A stretch of DNA of 64,000 nucleotides from Bedellia somnulentella (GCA_963576735.1 OY755183.1:14713213-14777212); one strand, 5' to 3'. Shown: positions 22,269-33,800, numbered from the stretch's first letter. The notes: generated by a model from the letters alone, not told the origin. Numbers and translations are program-made.

Positions 22269-22479
22269 GCCGACACAGCAAAAAGGTTTACTAAACCTGG
22301 ACTAACAAAGAAGGTGCCAGCTAAAAAAATAAATAAGGTAATTAAAATTGAATTGATATCATGTTCGTAATATTGAAATATTATATAATATATAAATATT
22401 TTTTACTATTGTATAATTTTACTTAACTTAGGTTATATTTGCATTTGCCTTTAAAAAGGTAAGACTCAACTTAACAAAA

Positions 22480-22980
22480 ATCTAGCAGCGGATATACGCT
22501 CCCGTCGCTCTGCCAACTGAGCTATAGTATCAAGTGATCATGATCATAATAATAAGCATAAAGCATAAACGTTCACGCCGAATATCCCCGAAGGGGTTGG
22601 CAGAGGTACTAATACTTCTGAACATCACGTGACTTTGTCACCTGGTGTTCAGAGTACCCACGTTTTGCATGGACAGTGTACTCACGTGATAGGGGGGCAG
22701 GCCTATCGCCGTTTTGTACGAATACACTGTCACATGACTAAGTAAAACTCAGCCATGTGGGTTTCCTCACAATGTTTTCCCTCACCGTTAGCAACCATGA
22801 TAAATTAACCACACATATGTCTTTAGAAAAGACAAATTGGTGTAGGCCCGACCCAGGATTCGAACACTAGTCGTTTGCACGATAACCGAGTGTTCTACCC
22901 ACTGGGCTATCACGGTTGCCATGATCACTGGCGCGAAAATTGGTTTTTGTCTGTTTCTTTACTTGTGTCAACGCCATCTA
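22480..22980 (-). repeat. Decayed TRE tRNA-like fragment split by SINE-B
   Basis: GATATACGCTCCCGTCGCTC and TGCCAACTGAGCTATAGTATC match the antisense tRNA-like part of TRE. After the SINE-B insertion, CACTGGCGCGAAAATTGG continues the same family. CATGATCA flanks the SINE-B on both sides as a target duplication. Confidence 0.65.
22556..22918 (-). mobile_element. SINE-B copy, full length
   Basis: Best complete SINE-B. On the minus strand it has a tRNA-like head with boxes A and B, then the core GGTGAGGGAAAACATTGTGA, then the 3' hairpin (AACCCCTTCGGGGATATTCG) and GGCGTGAACGTTTATG. Flanked by CATGATCA. Confidence 0.9.
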
Positions 22981-23441
22981 CCGCCAAATTATTACAACCC
23001 GGAAATATGCGCCTTTTGCCACGAATAGTTCATGTCCTCTGTCAATATATGACATCAAAATCATTCGTGTCCGCTGTGGTTTTTTTTCCATACATTGATG
23101 CTCATTGACCTTTACTAATTAAACACGAACTGTTTTTCAGTTTAAAACCCTAATACCTAAGTATTATTTCATCCCATTTGAGTATAAAAAGTAGCATGAA
23201 CGTGAGTATTTTCACATTTTAAAATTCTGTTAGCGGAATATACCGTTACTACATTATGTTAATAATCTTGAAAAATAAAAATAAAATATATGTTTTTTTT
23301 CGCTTAGTTACTTTATAACATTATTCGTTATACTAAAGCTACTCTATCGCTTAATAAAATTGAATGTGTTTTTTTATTGTAAGGGTATAAATAATTATTA
23401 TTATAATCGTTCAAAGTAAAAGTGGGTTAAGATTAAGAATT

Positions 23442-23800
23442 TAACATAACATAAACGTTCACGCCGTTTATCAAGCCGGTTGGCAGAGCTACCAATGATG
23501 AACATCACGTGACAGCGCCACTTAGTGTCCAAAGTAGGTACCGATGTTTTGCTTAGACAGTGAACTCACGTGATAGGGGCAGGCCTATTGCCGTTTTGTA
23601 CGAATACACTGTCATATGGCTAAGTACAACTCGGCCCTGTGGTTTCCTCATGATGTTTTCCCTCACCGTTGATAACCATGATAAATTAACCACACTTATG
23701 ACATTAGAAAAGACCAATTGGTGTAGCCCTGATCCGGGATTTGAACTCACGACTGTCTGTTTACGGGCGGGTGTTATACCCATTGGACTATAATGTCGTC
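23442..23800 (-). mobile_element. SINE-B copy
   Basis: Same order as the full copy. The tRNA-like head (GTCCAATGGGTATAACACCC, box B-like GTTCAAATCCCGG) belongs to a variant subfamily also seen at 48032. Confidence 0.85.
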
Positions 23801-24357
23801 TAAGAATTTAAAGTACTTATATGCCTATATTTGGCATATTGTAACTTTTTTTTTCTTCTTATTACTTTATTCTGATGACGCTGATGTATATGTATAAGTT
23901 AAACACAATTAAAATAATGATCCACTTGTAGTTTAATTTTCAAGTAGAGTTTTGTTTTTCCGCCCAGCGATTGGGCATTTATCGGGCGTAAATTCATTTT
24001 TGCCCATTTTAACCCAATACGTCCAATCTGCCCAATAAGTTTTTATGCCCTCGACCCATCTCTAGGCACAACAGATATGCAACACAAAAATAATAATTTA
24101 TTGTAGATACGTCAAGCGTCTATCTGTTTATCAAGTTTGACCAAAAACTTATTGTTTATTGAATGAGACATTCTATTTTTTGTTATTTGATGTATTTTTG
24201 CTTTAGCGTTAACAAAATCTAGTTTGTGAAAATTTAAATTGTATAACTATCACAGTTGGTGACAAAGAAATCTTTTAACTCCTCCCGTTTTACCTTTTTG
24301 GTACGGAACTCAAGAACAGAACATAAAAACAAAATGATACCGTGCCGATAATATTGC

Positions 24358-24594
24358 CGTGTAGTGCCGGCTTAGAATGTCGCTACCCCTTTCTACCCAC
24401 GGGTGTCGTAAGAGGCGACTAAGGGTATTTGGGGCTTTCTATTAGATTTTTGGGCGATGCGGTTGGAGACCCATCACCAAAAACCTTTATTTTACCATCT
24501 CAACTTCCAAAAGTGGCTGAGGAATTTATAATTCCTTAGCTCTGGTTACCCCTTCTAGGGAAATATAGCCGTGAGTATATGTATGTATGTATGT
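24358..24594 (+). mobile_element. SINE-A copy, CCACGGGTGTCG subtype
   Basis: Full-length. The head reads GTGTAGTGCCGGCTTAGAA and CTACCCACGGGTGTCG, a subtype shared with the copy at 59211. Confidence 0.9.
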
Positions 24595-24931
24595 ACACTC
24601 AAATATTTAAGAAACGGTTTGAGACTGTCTGTTGTAATGTTAGATGCCTATTTAAGTTCGTAAGCTGGATTCTTTGTTTAATATTTTCATCATGTTTTTA
24701 TGCCGATTATATTTTTATATGCGGTTTTTAACTTACTCCAGTCACATACCGTGATACGTGGATGGTGAATTTGTCGGATTTCTAGATTTTAATCATTAAA
24801 CACTCAACGTACAAAAGTCCAGTAAGAAAAAAATATTTATTAATCAATCACAAAAATTATGATTTTATTGTAAATGTTAGTTTGAATTTCTAATATTGAA
24901 AAATTTGTTATAAATTTTGTAGTATATATTT

Positions 24932-25126
24932 AGCTGCGTAATGTCGACTTTAACCCACTTTTTTCTATAGAGCTTTTTAAGTGATGGCTGGGCAATGTGG
25001 CTGGAATCATATCACCAACCAACCAACATTTATATTACAATCTTTCCTCATGCAGCATCCAGAAGTGGTTTATGAATTTCTTACTTTAAGCTCTACATAC
25101 CCCTTGCTGGGATTTATAACCGAGAG
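24932..25126 (+). repeat. Decayed SINE-A copy
   Basis: AGCTGCGTAATGTCGACTTT head and GGGATTTATAACCGAGAGTA tail with large internal divergence. Confidence 0.6.
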
Positions 25127-25127
25127 T

Positions 25128-25520
25128 AGAATAGAATAGAATAACTCTTTATTGCACATCAAACACAAATTTACAAAAATAATAATATGATCAAACAGTA
25201 TGGTTGGGTTCAAAGTAAAAACCCAGCGCGTTTCCTCAGAAGGTGCGGTTATAAAATTAAACTAAACCTAACATAGCTATTAAAATCAATTATGATTAAT
25301 TTGCTGTTTTGTAAAGCAAAACCTATACTTCATAATCAAATTAAGTTTGCATTCCACATTGCGCACTATAAATTTTAGTTAAAACAATTAACAGTTCTGA
25401 CACTTTAAACTTCGCTACTGGGCACACCCAACTACTTTTATGCTATTAGAGTGAATTAAATTATTTTCCAAATAATTCAGTAGGTTATATTTAAAAGGAC
25501 GCAAATTTGTTTAAATATAA
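25128..25520 (-). mobile_element. LINE 3' end with ATTCT tail
   Basis: Read on the minus strand this ends in TGATGTGCAATAAAGAGTTA followed by (TTCTA)n, the typical end of a lepidopteran non-LTR retrotransposon 3' UTR. Only 3' UTR is present. Confidence 0.65.
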
Positions 25521-25750
25521 GCTTATTCTGACTTGCGGCTTTGATCCAAGAATCCAAGAATTTGGGAATCAAGATGAAGAAAATGGTAAAGTTAATATTA
25601 ATATTCTTGCGGTGACAGATTTTTATAAGCACATCCCCGAAAAAAACTGAAAATTCTCTAAATCCTTAACTTCGTGGAGTGTCAAGAAGATGGATAACAG
25701 TATAGGGTAATGCTATATTAACTCTAAGATGACATTCTACTGTTTTTTTA

Positions 25751-25942
25751 CTATACATACATACATATACTCACGGCTATAAATCCCTTAACGAGGTAGC
25801 CAGAGCTTTGGAAGAAAAAATCCTCAGCCACTTTTGGAAGTTTTGGGGAAAATATGGTAGTAATAAATGCTTTTGGTGACGGGTCTCCAACCACGATTAA
25901 AAAGCCCCTATACCCTACGATACGATCACCCACGGGTAGAAA
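25751..25942 (-). mobile_element. SINE-A copy, head missing
   Basis: Tail and body are intact from the CATACATACATAT side. It stops at GGGTAGAAAT, where a 58-bp hairpin begins, so the 5' end was truncated or replaced. Confidence 0.82.
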
Positions 25943-25943
25943 T

Positions 25944-26001
25944 GAACACTGTTTATACATATGCATAGAAATTCTTTTCTATACATATGTATAAACAGTT
26001 C
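25944..26001. repeat. Near-perfect 58-bp hairpin
   Basis: Arms of about 26 bp (GAACACTGTTTATACATATG and its partner CATATGTATAAACAGTTC) separated by a few bases, with two or three mismatches. It directly follows the truncated SINE-A. Confidence 0.75.
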
Positions 26002-26482
26002 AATTGCACAAATCACCTAAATCATGTGTTTGTCTACATACAAACACACAAACTTTCGCTTTCCAAAATAAGTAGGTTCGTTTTAAAATAGTATCGCTTA
26101 ATTCTTTGATTTCGGTACGATATAAAACTTGTAGATAAGATCTCGAGTGTTCAAAATCCAACAGGAAACAAAGAAACTATTAGATTAGTGAAAGTAGTCG
26201 GTGATCTATATCGGAAAGACAAAACCAAGTATACTGACCTCTGCTTACGTGCATTGTCTACTGCACCAGAGGCTTTGGTATGTTGGTATTAAGTTTTATG
26301 ATCATTTGTTGTTTGCCAAAGTATATAGTTAATTTACTAATAAAATTCTAGATTTAGTGATAATTTAATGTAGAAATAAATACCTTGTCGTTAGTGAACA
26401 CTTTTATTAATTTTTCGATGTTTCATGTAAGGGGACAAAATTACATCTTGCAATTAATTTTTATTAATAAAATAACATGAAG
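26002..26482. other. No gene seen
   Basis: AT-rich sequence without a supportable exon or repeat. Confidence 0.4.
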
Positions 26483-26582
26483 GAAAACGTTGATGGATGT
26501 AAACGAAGTTAGAGTGGTTTGCCAGGCGAATCTTTGCCTATCCCAATGGGAAATAATGGTGCGAGTATGTGTATGTATGTAT
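26483..26582 (+). mobile_element. LINE-T 3' end with deletion
   Basis: GATGGATGTAAACGAAG and GGTTTGCCAGG are followed directly by TTTGCCTATCCCAATGGG. The codons for DRTKWRSIV are partly deleted before the 3' hairpin and TATG tail. Confidence 0.75.
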
Positions 26583-26700
26583 GTAACTACCCTTTTGCCT
26601 TTCAAACAATAGGCTCTTCTCTGCCGTTGATAGATAAATGTAGTTATTTTTTGCATAACCTACACTATTTCGATAATTTTATTTTGCTAATGTAGTATCT

Positions 26701-26951
26701 ACATACATACATACATATACTCACGGCTATAAATCTCTAACGGGGTAGCCAGAGCTTTGGAATGAGAAATTCCTCAGCCACTTTTGGAAGTTGATTGGGG
26801 AAAAGATGGTAATAATAAAAAAAATGTTTTTGGTGACGGGTCTCCAACCACATCGCCCAAAAATCACTTAAAAAGCCCCTATACCCTTAGTCGCCTCTTA
26901 CGATCACCCGCGGGTAGAAATGGGGTAGTGTTATTCTAAGCCGACACTACA
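26701..26951 (-). mobile_element. SINE-A copy
   Basis: Full-length antisense copy of the CGCGGGTAGAAATGG subtype. Confidence 0.92.
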
Positions 26952-26982
26952 CGACAATCTATCTAATTCTAATTTCAACTTG

Positions 26983-27896
26983 TCAATACATAGTATAAAA
27001 CAAAGTCGCTTTCGCTGTATGTCCGTATGTATGCTTAGATCTTTAAAACTACGCAACGGATATTGATGCGGTTTTTTTTAATAGATAGAGTGATTCTTAA
27101 GGAAGGTTTGTATGTATAATAAATGCATAATATAGTAGAGAAACACTGATAAATCTAAAGGTTTCTAATGTGATGTCGTAAATAAGCACGTTTTTTGCGC
27201 TTATATTGCAAACGCTGGCTGAACCCTACGAGATAGACCAAAATAATGTACTACAGTATTGTTCAGATTAAAAAGTTCAACAAAAAAGTCCGCGATGGTA
27301 TATGTCTATCTCTTAGGGATAACCCAGCATAACCATTTTTATTCTTTACTAAAAAATGGTTATTTACGAAGTGATTTTAAACAATACAGCATTAATCCTT
27401 ATCCAATTAAGTACCTTAAATAAATTGTGCATTTATTATAGATCAATATGCTTTTTACAGCATGTAATTTAAGTGAATATTACCGAAGATATTACAAATT
27501 TAAAATGCAGGGTCGTAGTTGTTTGCGCCGGGCGGGCGCGTGCCTATAAATAGCGCGTTGGCCGCGCTGCGCTTCGCCTTATAGCACTTTATGATTTGCA
27601 GCGATCGCACGCGTTTATCGGAGCTCTACACGCCTACAATTTCCGGTATAGATATCTTTTGCAATGACCATTAATAAATCGCAGGGTCAAACTTTTAACG
27701 TTGCAGGATTAGACTTGAGTGTTGAGTGTTTTTCACATGGCCAATTATATGTCGCGCTGTCAAGAGTAACGTCTAAGCAAAACATGTTTGTATTGGCTAT
27801 GGCTAATGACAAAAAAGCTGGGAACGTTGTGTATAAGGACATTCTGTAGTAGGTATATTTTGCATTGCACCCGTGCGAAGCCGGGGCGGGTCGCTA
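26983..27896 (+). mobile_element. Helitron H2 copy with PIF1 remnant
   Basis: Starts TCAATACATAGTATAAAAC and ends GGGTCGCTAG, with hairpin CCCGTGCGAAGCCGGGGCGGG before the end. At 914 bp it is an internal deletion of an autonomous Helitron, keeping only the last helicase codons. A GC-rich segment with TATAAATAG (27545-27553) sits in the middle. Confidence 0.9.
27634..27849 (+). pseudogene. Helitron PIF1 helicase C-terminus
   Basis: Frame reads QFPV, a stop, then ISFAMTINKSQGQTF, and further on CFSHGQLYVALSRVTSKQN, ending YKDIL. These are the final helicase motifs (TINKSQGQT and QLYVALSRV) of the Rep/Hel protein carried by Helitrons. A premature stop (TAG) at about 27649 and loss of everything upstream, including the Rep domain and Walker motifs, make it non-functional. 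The stop codon is only about 50 bp from the transposon 3' end, the normal arrangement. Confidence 0.85.
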
Positions 27897-28070
27897 GTAT
27901 ATAATAATAAAACCCACTCTGCCAAGTTTAAATAAACTATATCATCAATTAAAAAATATCATTGTAAGTCATTTCGACATACTCCTTTCAATTATTTCAA
28001 ACATCTCATTCAGTCGGTTCTATTACAAAACGTAATAGACCTACCGACTTACTGTTTAAACACTTTCTGC
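27897..28070. other. No gene seen
   Basis: Short AT-rich spacer between Helitron H2 and a MITE. Confidence 0.35.
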
Positions 28071-28212
28071 AGAGCAAGCACGAGCCGTGTTTAAACTAGT
28101 TATCGCGTGGGATAAAGCAGCCATCTCTTACGCACTTACTTAGTATCGAATACTGCCATCTCATTCTAACCGTTATCGAGTCGATAAAGTAGCGCTCGTG
28201 CTTGCTCTTCTG
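28071..28212. mobile_element. Small MITE
   Basis: Inverted ends GAGCAAGCACGAGC and GCTCGTGCTTGCTC enclose about 110 bp without coding sequence. Flanks do not show a clean target duplication. Confidence 0.55.
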
Positions 28213-29119
28213 TTGATACATTTTGATACTCGTAATCTAAGATTTAATCAATAATCAGCCTAGAAAAGTACAAGCTTAAATTCCATTTCACTCTCAAGTG
28301 TACCAAATTGCAATTCTACATTCCAAGTATTGTCTTATAGGTCAAGTTTGATTTCGCGTTACTTGTGGTGTTCCGTACTTAAATTAAGCTATTTCATATA
28401 TCAGTTACTTCCATACACCAACTAGTTAATTTACAAATTAATATATTTGTAGTAAATAGACTAAATAAGTATAGTATAGTAAAAATAGACTAAAACGAGT
28501 CTTTTAAACCTCCAAATTTTTGGCGAGAAAACATGGTGTAAATAGGCCCTGACCGTGGTATCAGCTTTTCCTTTATAATATCCGATACGATACATATAAA
28601 GAAATGGGACCACAAAAGAACTAAATGTTAATAGGAATCAAATTAATTAACAGTATTTCTTTCATTGCGGCGGCCCTTCGATGGCTTAACCCAGAACCTG
28701 CATCAATGATATTGATAAGATCTCCAAGATTGATACATTGTTCAGAAGTTGGGTTAAGAACGTTGCCCAACATAAATTACCCGGTTAAATACTAACGGTG
28801 CGTCATTCCAACCGTTAAATATCGAATGAAATGTCAAAGTCAAAGGTCCGTGTCAAAGAATGACAGTTTTTTTGGCGGGAATGCGCGGGTATTGAGCTCA
28901 ATTAGTCATCGCGTCAATTTCATCTTGTAGTATTAGATGTTTAGGTGATATATCAATCTAGTGCTATTTACTAATTGCACTTATACCTTAGGGTTAGAGA
29001 AGCAATTAATCTGGCTTAACTTTTTTTGTAAAGATCATCATAAACATCTTAATTTTAACAGGAAAAAAAAGTTAAGAAACTGCAGTAAAAGCTTGGAAAT
29101 ACATAATTCATTAACAACT
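28213..29119. other. No gene recognised
   Basis: Contains a weak palindrome near 28690-28775 (GGCTTAACCCAGAAC and GTTGGGTTAAGAAC). A promoter-like patch near 28855-28920 (GACAGTTTTTTTGGCGGG) has no visible exon beside it. Confidence 0.35.
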
Positions 29120-29250
29120 TTTTAATTTGGAAGAGAGTGAGATGTATCAAAGAAAATATAATTGGTAATGGGTTTCAAATAACATCACTCAGCAATTATT
29201 AAAAGCTCGGGCCCTTATTTATCCTCGTTCGATAGACATGGAAAAATATG
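29120..29250 (-). repeat. Decayed SINE-A copy
   Basis: ATTGGTAATGGGTTTCAAA, ACATCACTCAGCAATTATTA and AAAAGCTCGGGCCC follow the antisense SINE-A order. Confidence 0.45.
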
Positions 29251-29659
29251 GGGAAAGCCGCATCATAGACATAAACTTTACCAAGAAAGAAAAGAATTCA
29301 ACTAAACTCCGATCAATTCAAAACCATCATTAATCACGTCATCGTTCAAGCAACTTGTTCAATCACCCGTAAATTAAACTAACAACAAACATAAATACTT
29401 GACGGAATTTCGTGTCAACATACGAACAATATATCTAACAAACAATTGGACAAATACTTGTCTTTATTTAATATACATATATTTATCATAAGGAGCCAGT
29501 GGGAAAACACGTCATGAGAAAATCGGGGCGACTTTGACTGATGTATTATTAAGTCACTTTTTTTAAGTTGTCCATAGACACGAGAGTGGCAAAACATTAA
29601 ACCTTTTTGCTGATTGAGTGTTCATGTTAGGTTTATTTAGGTTAGTTTTTTACTTATTG

Positions 29660-29907
29660 CTGTGTAGTGTCGGCTTAGAATAGCACTACCCCATTTCTTC
29701 CGGTGGGTGTACGTAAGAGGCGACTAACGGTATTGGGGCTGTTTAAGGGATTTTTGGGCGATGCGGCGATTGGGAGACCCATCACCAACAACCTTTATTT
29801 TACCATCTTTTCCCCACGCAACTTTCAAAAGTGGCTGAGGAATTTTTAATTCGTTAGCTCTTGCTACCCCTTCTAGGGATTTAAAGCCGTAAGTATATGT
29901 ATGTATG
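29660..29907 (+). mobile_element. SINE-A copy
   Basis: Near-consensus copy. TTACTTAT flanks both ends as a target duplication. Confidence 0.93.
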
Positions 29908-29932
29908 TTTATTACTTATGTTTTTATTATTA

Positions 29933-30902
29933 ATAGTGGATCGTCCCAGCTTCGCACGGGTAGCGTTGTTTTTTTAAATATCTGAGGTTTCTATCTTCAG
30001 TCACTGCTCAAGCATTGTGAAATTCAGCGCAATGTTTTCAATTTATTAAATTTATAGCACTCCCTAAACAGTGTAGTTTGGTGATTTTAAATGCGCTTTG
30101 ATGAACGGTTCAGTATTTCCGTTTAATAGCAAATTTTTAAATAAAACGCTCTGAAGTATTTATAACAATCTAAAAAATAAATCATTACGTGATTTAGGAT
30201 GCAACTACTCGCGCCATCTAGTATGTTATATGTAAATTATTATTAAAGATTTGGTTTTGATCACGGGCGCGATGGCTTATTTTATGTATAATTTCGGTGT
30301 TTGTCTACCGATTTCTATGATTTTTTTTTTATTAAATAGGTAATAATGTTACCTTTTTTAAATTTGGGATGAGTGAGACGTTTACAAACGTAAGAGTAAA
30401 CAAATATAATCAGAATGATCCGAACTGCTAAGCTATCAGGAATTACACGTGTTGTTGTGAGTCAACCGTAAAAGATAGACATAAACTGCTAAGGATTTTT
30501 TTTTAGATAATTTTATGAAGAATATTTCCGTCACACATGATTTCTGTGTAAGTTTAACCATTGAGGCTGCACACGCGACGGAAGCTTAAAAAATGGAGTA
30601 ACTTTTCCCGTTTTCCCAAAATTACCCAAAATTCCCCTTTACTACTCTGCTAGAAAGTATACAAAAACCTGCGCAAGTGTATGAAGAATAATTGTACCAA
30701 GTTTCGTTAAAATCCGTCGAGTAGTTTTTGTTTCCATAAGGAACATACAAACCGACAGACAGACAGACAGACAGACAGACAAAAATTTTACTAATTGCAT
30801 TTTTGGCATCAGTATCGATCCCTAATCACCACCTGATGGTTATTTTAAAAATATATTTCATATACAGAATTGACCTCTCTACAGATTTATTATAAGTATA
30901 GA
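29933..30902 (-). mobile_element. Helitron H1 copy
   Basis: Antisense H1 of 970 bp with the same termini as the 11.8-kb copy. The terminal CTAG has mutated to TTATTAG-like sequence on the minus strand. The TCTG/GACA array is shorter here. Confidence 0.88.
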
Positions 30903-31111
30903 TTAGATTATTTCATAGGTAAGGCATGTTTATATTATCTATATTTCTTGTTTGCTTTTGTGAGCATTTATTGGTGTTTTTTTATGTCTCCGAAGAAGAT
31001 GAGATGTTTTTTTTAATGCCAACATTATCTCATCTTGGAACTGGCATCTGAATATTGTTGGTATAAAACTTATTTAATAATTAGTGTGTAGTATAACAAA
31101 GTATATATGAA

Positions 31112-32103
31112 TATCTAGGGGTGTCCGACAGGGATGTGTAGCTTCTCCGTGGCTCTTCAATTTGTTCATGGATGACTGTTTGACAGAGTTGCGTGAAAGT
31201 GATTATGGACTAAGGATGGGTGGATTCATCATTAAATGCCTCTTGTATGCTGACGATCAAGTGCTACTTGCATCATCGGCAGAAGAGTTGCAAGAGATGA
31301 TGAATATTGCATGTGAGTCTTTTGTAAGAAAGGGAATGAGGGTGAATGTGGATAAGACCAAAACGATGGTTTTTGAGAGACAGGAAGATGTGACAGAATG
31401 CGTGATTGCGGTTGATGGTAAGGATGTGGAACAGGTGAAGGAGTTTGTATATCTGGGAAGTTTGTTTACAAGAGTAGAAAATGTGATGAAGACATTGAAA
31501 GAAGAGTGAAAAAGGGTAATGCGGTAAATGGAGCAATGAATAGCCTAATGATCAGTCAATCTGTGTCTGAAAAGGCCCGAATGGCTGTGCATGATGCTGT
31601 TCTTGTTCCTACGCTTATGTATGGAAGCGAATGTTGGGTATGGCAGAAGAAGCATGAGAGCAGAGTGAATGCAGTAGAGATGAGGTCCCTCAGAAAAATT
31701 TGTAATGTTAGATTGTGTGACCGAGTGAGAAATAGCGTTATTCGTGAAAAGTGTGGTGTGAAAGATGATATTGTAAGAAAGATAGAAAAAGGAATGTTGA
31801 GATGGTTTGGGCACATAGAGAGGATGGATGATAGAAAATTGGTAAAAGGGATCTATAGAGCTAGTGTGGATGGTAATGTTAGTAGAGGACGACCACGGAG
31901 AACACACTTGGACCAAATTGAGAGTGAGCTCAAAAAGGCTGGCGTCCGAAGTATGAAGAATAAAAGAGCATGTATGAAAAGATTGATGGATGTAAACGAA
32001 GCTAGAGAGGTTTGTCAGGATCGTACGAAGTGGCGATCGATAGTCTCTGCCTACCCCAATGGGAATAAATGGCGTGAGTATATGTATGTATGTATGTATG
32101 TAT
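31112..32103 (+). mobile_element. LINE-T copy with YADD active site
   Basis: The longest LINE-T copy. It starts in the RT palm at GVRQGCVASPWLFNLFMDD and ends in the 3' hairpin, GGCGTGAGTATATG and a TATG tail. It includes the catalytic YADD. Confidence 0.9.
31117..32086 (+). pseudogene. LINE-T reverse transcriptase, frameshifted
   Basis: Reads from GVRQGC through MGGFIIKCLLYADDQVLLAS (YADD catalytic motif) and VDKTKTMVF to VYLGSLFTR. Compared with the copy at 13595, one base is missing near 31474, shifting the frame. The next frame (from about 31506) resumes at KKGNAVNGAMNSL and continues through LMYGSECWVW, MLRWFGHIERMDD, GRPRRTHLDQI and SAYPNGN. The palm N-terminal half, fingers and endonuclease are absent, so the copy was 5' truncated on insertion and then acquired the frameshift. 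Confidence 0.85.
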
Positions 32104-32418
32104 AACAAAGTGTAGTTTTTTTACTTAACTACAATTTTAGATCCTAATTTTAATATAAAGAATAAAACAATATAATAAAACGCACAGTAGTATGACTAAA
32201 TGCTTCCGAGAACTTTTTTCTACGTATAGTTTTTCCACTCATTAATAACGTTAGAGAAAAATGCCTAAAGACTTAATTCTAACGTTAAGAAAATAGTAAG
32301 GCAAAAGGGGATTGTGTAGTCTTATATAAATTATTGATTTAGGCAATATTACTAAACTATGCCGTTAAATCCTCGTAAACCTTATTGCATTCTGAAAACT
32401 ACACCAAACATACTACTT

Positions 32419-32651
32419 ACATACATACATATACTCACGGCTATAAATCCCTAGAAGGGGTAGCCAGAGCTAAGGAACTAGAAGTTCCTCAGCCACTTTT
32501 GGAAAGTTGAGTGGGAAAAAGATGGCAAAATAAAGGTTATTGGTGATGGGTCTCCAACTGCATCGCCTAAAATCCCTAATACCGTTAGTCGCCTCTTACG
32601 CACACCCACCGGAAGAAATGGGGTAGTGTTATTCTAAGCCGACACTACACA
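32419..32651 (-). mobile_element. SINE-A copy
   Basis: Full-length antisense copy with 12-bp target duplication CATACTACTTAC. Confidence 0.92.
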
Positions 32652-33180
32652 GCAACTTACATACTACTTACTACCCATGCAATCCTTAACCAAACCGTTC
32701 CGTGCGCAAAAACAAACGAAACAAAATGATTTTGTAACCAAAAACAAATAGCTATTCATTAAGTTACACTCATAGAAAAGTCCTATTCACAGCTCATCGA
32801 CCAATGTCACTTATCTGTGACACAAATAACTAAGTTACGTCTTTGTTCTAGTAACGTAACATAATGTTACATTCTCGAGTTTCGCTTTCATGCCTTTTGT
32901 TACACTAGATAATGTGTGGTTGTCAACAGCTTTTGAGTCGCGAAAATGTGGACTACTTTTACTTGCTCTCATTTGGGGGTAATGTAATAGAACAAGGTAG
33001 AGGTGATGATACGTTGAAAAGTGTATTTTTGAGTTTTAGATGATGATGATGTACCGTGTACTTGTTTAAAAAATCTTATGCAGCCCTGATTATTTTCTCT
33101 GTATTTTAACTGCCTTGTTATCTGTTTTGAAACTTGAAGTAAGAAGATTGGAAGTGTAAGTTGACAAATTTAAAAGCAGA
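32652..33180. other. No gene seen
   Basis: AT-rich spacer without a supported exon. Confidence 0.4.
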
Positions 33181-33250
33181 AGCAAGCAAGGATCATGCAG
33201 AGTGACGATCAATAGTCTCTGTCTCCCCCGATGACAAAAAAATCATATGT
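33181..33250 (+). repeat. Old LINE-T 3' scrap
   Basis: GGATCATGCAGAGTGACGAT and CAATAGTCTCTGTCTCCCCC correspond to the QDRTKWRSIVSAYP codons with many changes. Confidence 0.55.
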
Positions 33251-33650
33251 ATCTGCCGCCTTTATCTATTTTATTAGGTTTAGATATCCAAATTTTAATT
33301 CTTATCTTCTCCTAAATATTTACCTTACGTCATATATTCACACCTAAAATCCCAAAAATGCGTAGTTAAACCTAAGCAGCAAAATCAGCAGTTCCGACAA
33401 TTTTGGAAGTTGTTTGCGTAAAGGAAGTTAAAAAATTTGTTGATGAGGTTCCATCCGGATCAGCTTAATCACCCCCGAGAATATAATGGAGAAGTAATAA
33501 TCTAAACTGAAACTTGGCAGAAAAGTATCGAATTCATCTTTCCTGAACATTATATTATTTTATTAAAGACACTTATGGTATTTCAGTGTTTAAAATTTAA
33601 ATCGCTGAACTTCTAAACTGTAACTAAAAAGTCCATAGTATCTCAAACTA

Positions 33651-33800
33651 CCATACGTACACATACCCACGTCTGTAAATCCCAAAAATGGGTAGCCAGA
33701 GCTTGGGAATTGGAAATACCATAGTCACTTTTGCAACTTAAGTTGGAAAAGATTGTAACACAAAGTTTCCCAACCCAACAAGTCCCAACGGATCATTCAA
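33651..33800 (-). mobile_element. SINE-A 3' part, diverged
   Basis: ACCCACGTCTGTAAATCCC, GGGTAGCCAGAGCTTGGGAA and the CACTTTTGCAACTT region; the head is missing. Confidence 0.7.

Larger units (their letters stand above)
21051..24064. mobile_element. hAT-type non-autonomous element, 3 kb
   Basis: Ends are inverted (TAGAGATGGG at 21051 and CCCATCTCTA ending 24064) and flanked by an exact 8-bp duplication GGCACAAC (21043-21050 and 24065-24072), the hAT hallmark. Subterminal regions are rich in GGGCAT and GCCCAATAAATG-like motifs on both ends. No transposase or DDE/dimerisation sequence is visible. The interior has been loaded with a SINE-A, a TRE fragment and two SINE-B copies. Confidence 0.8.
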
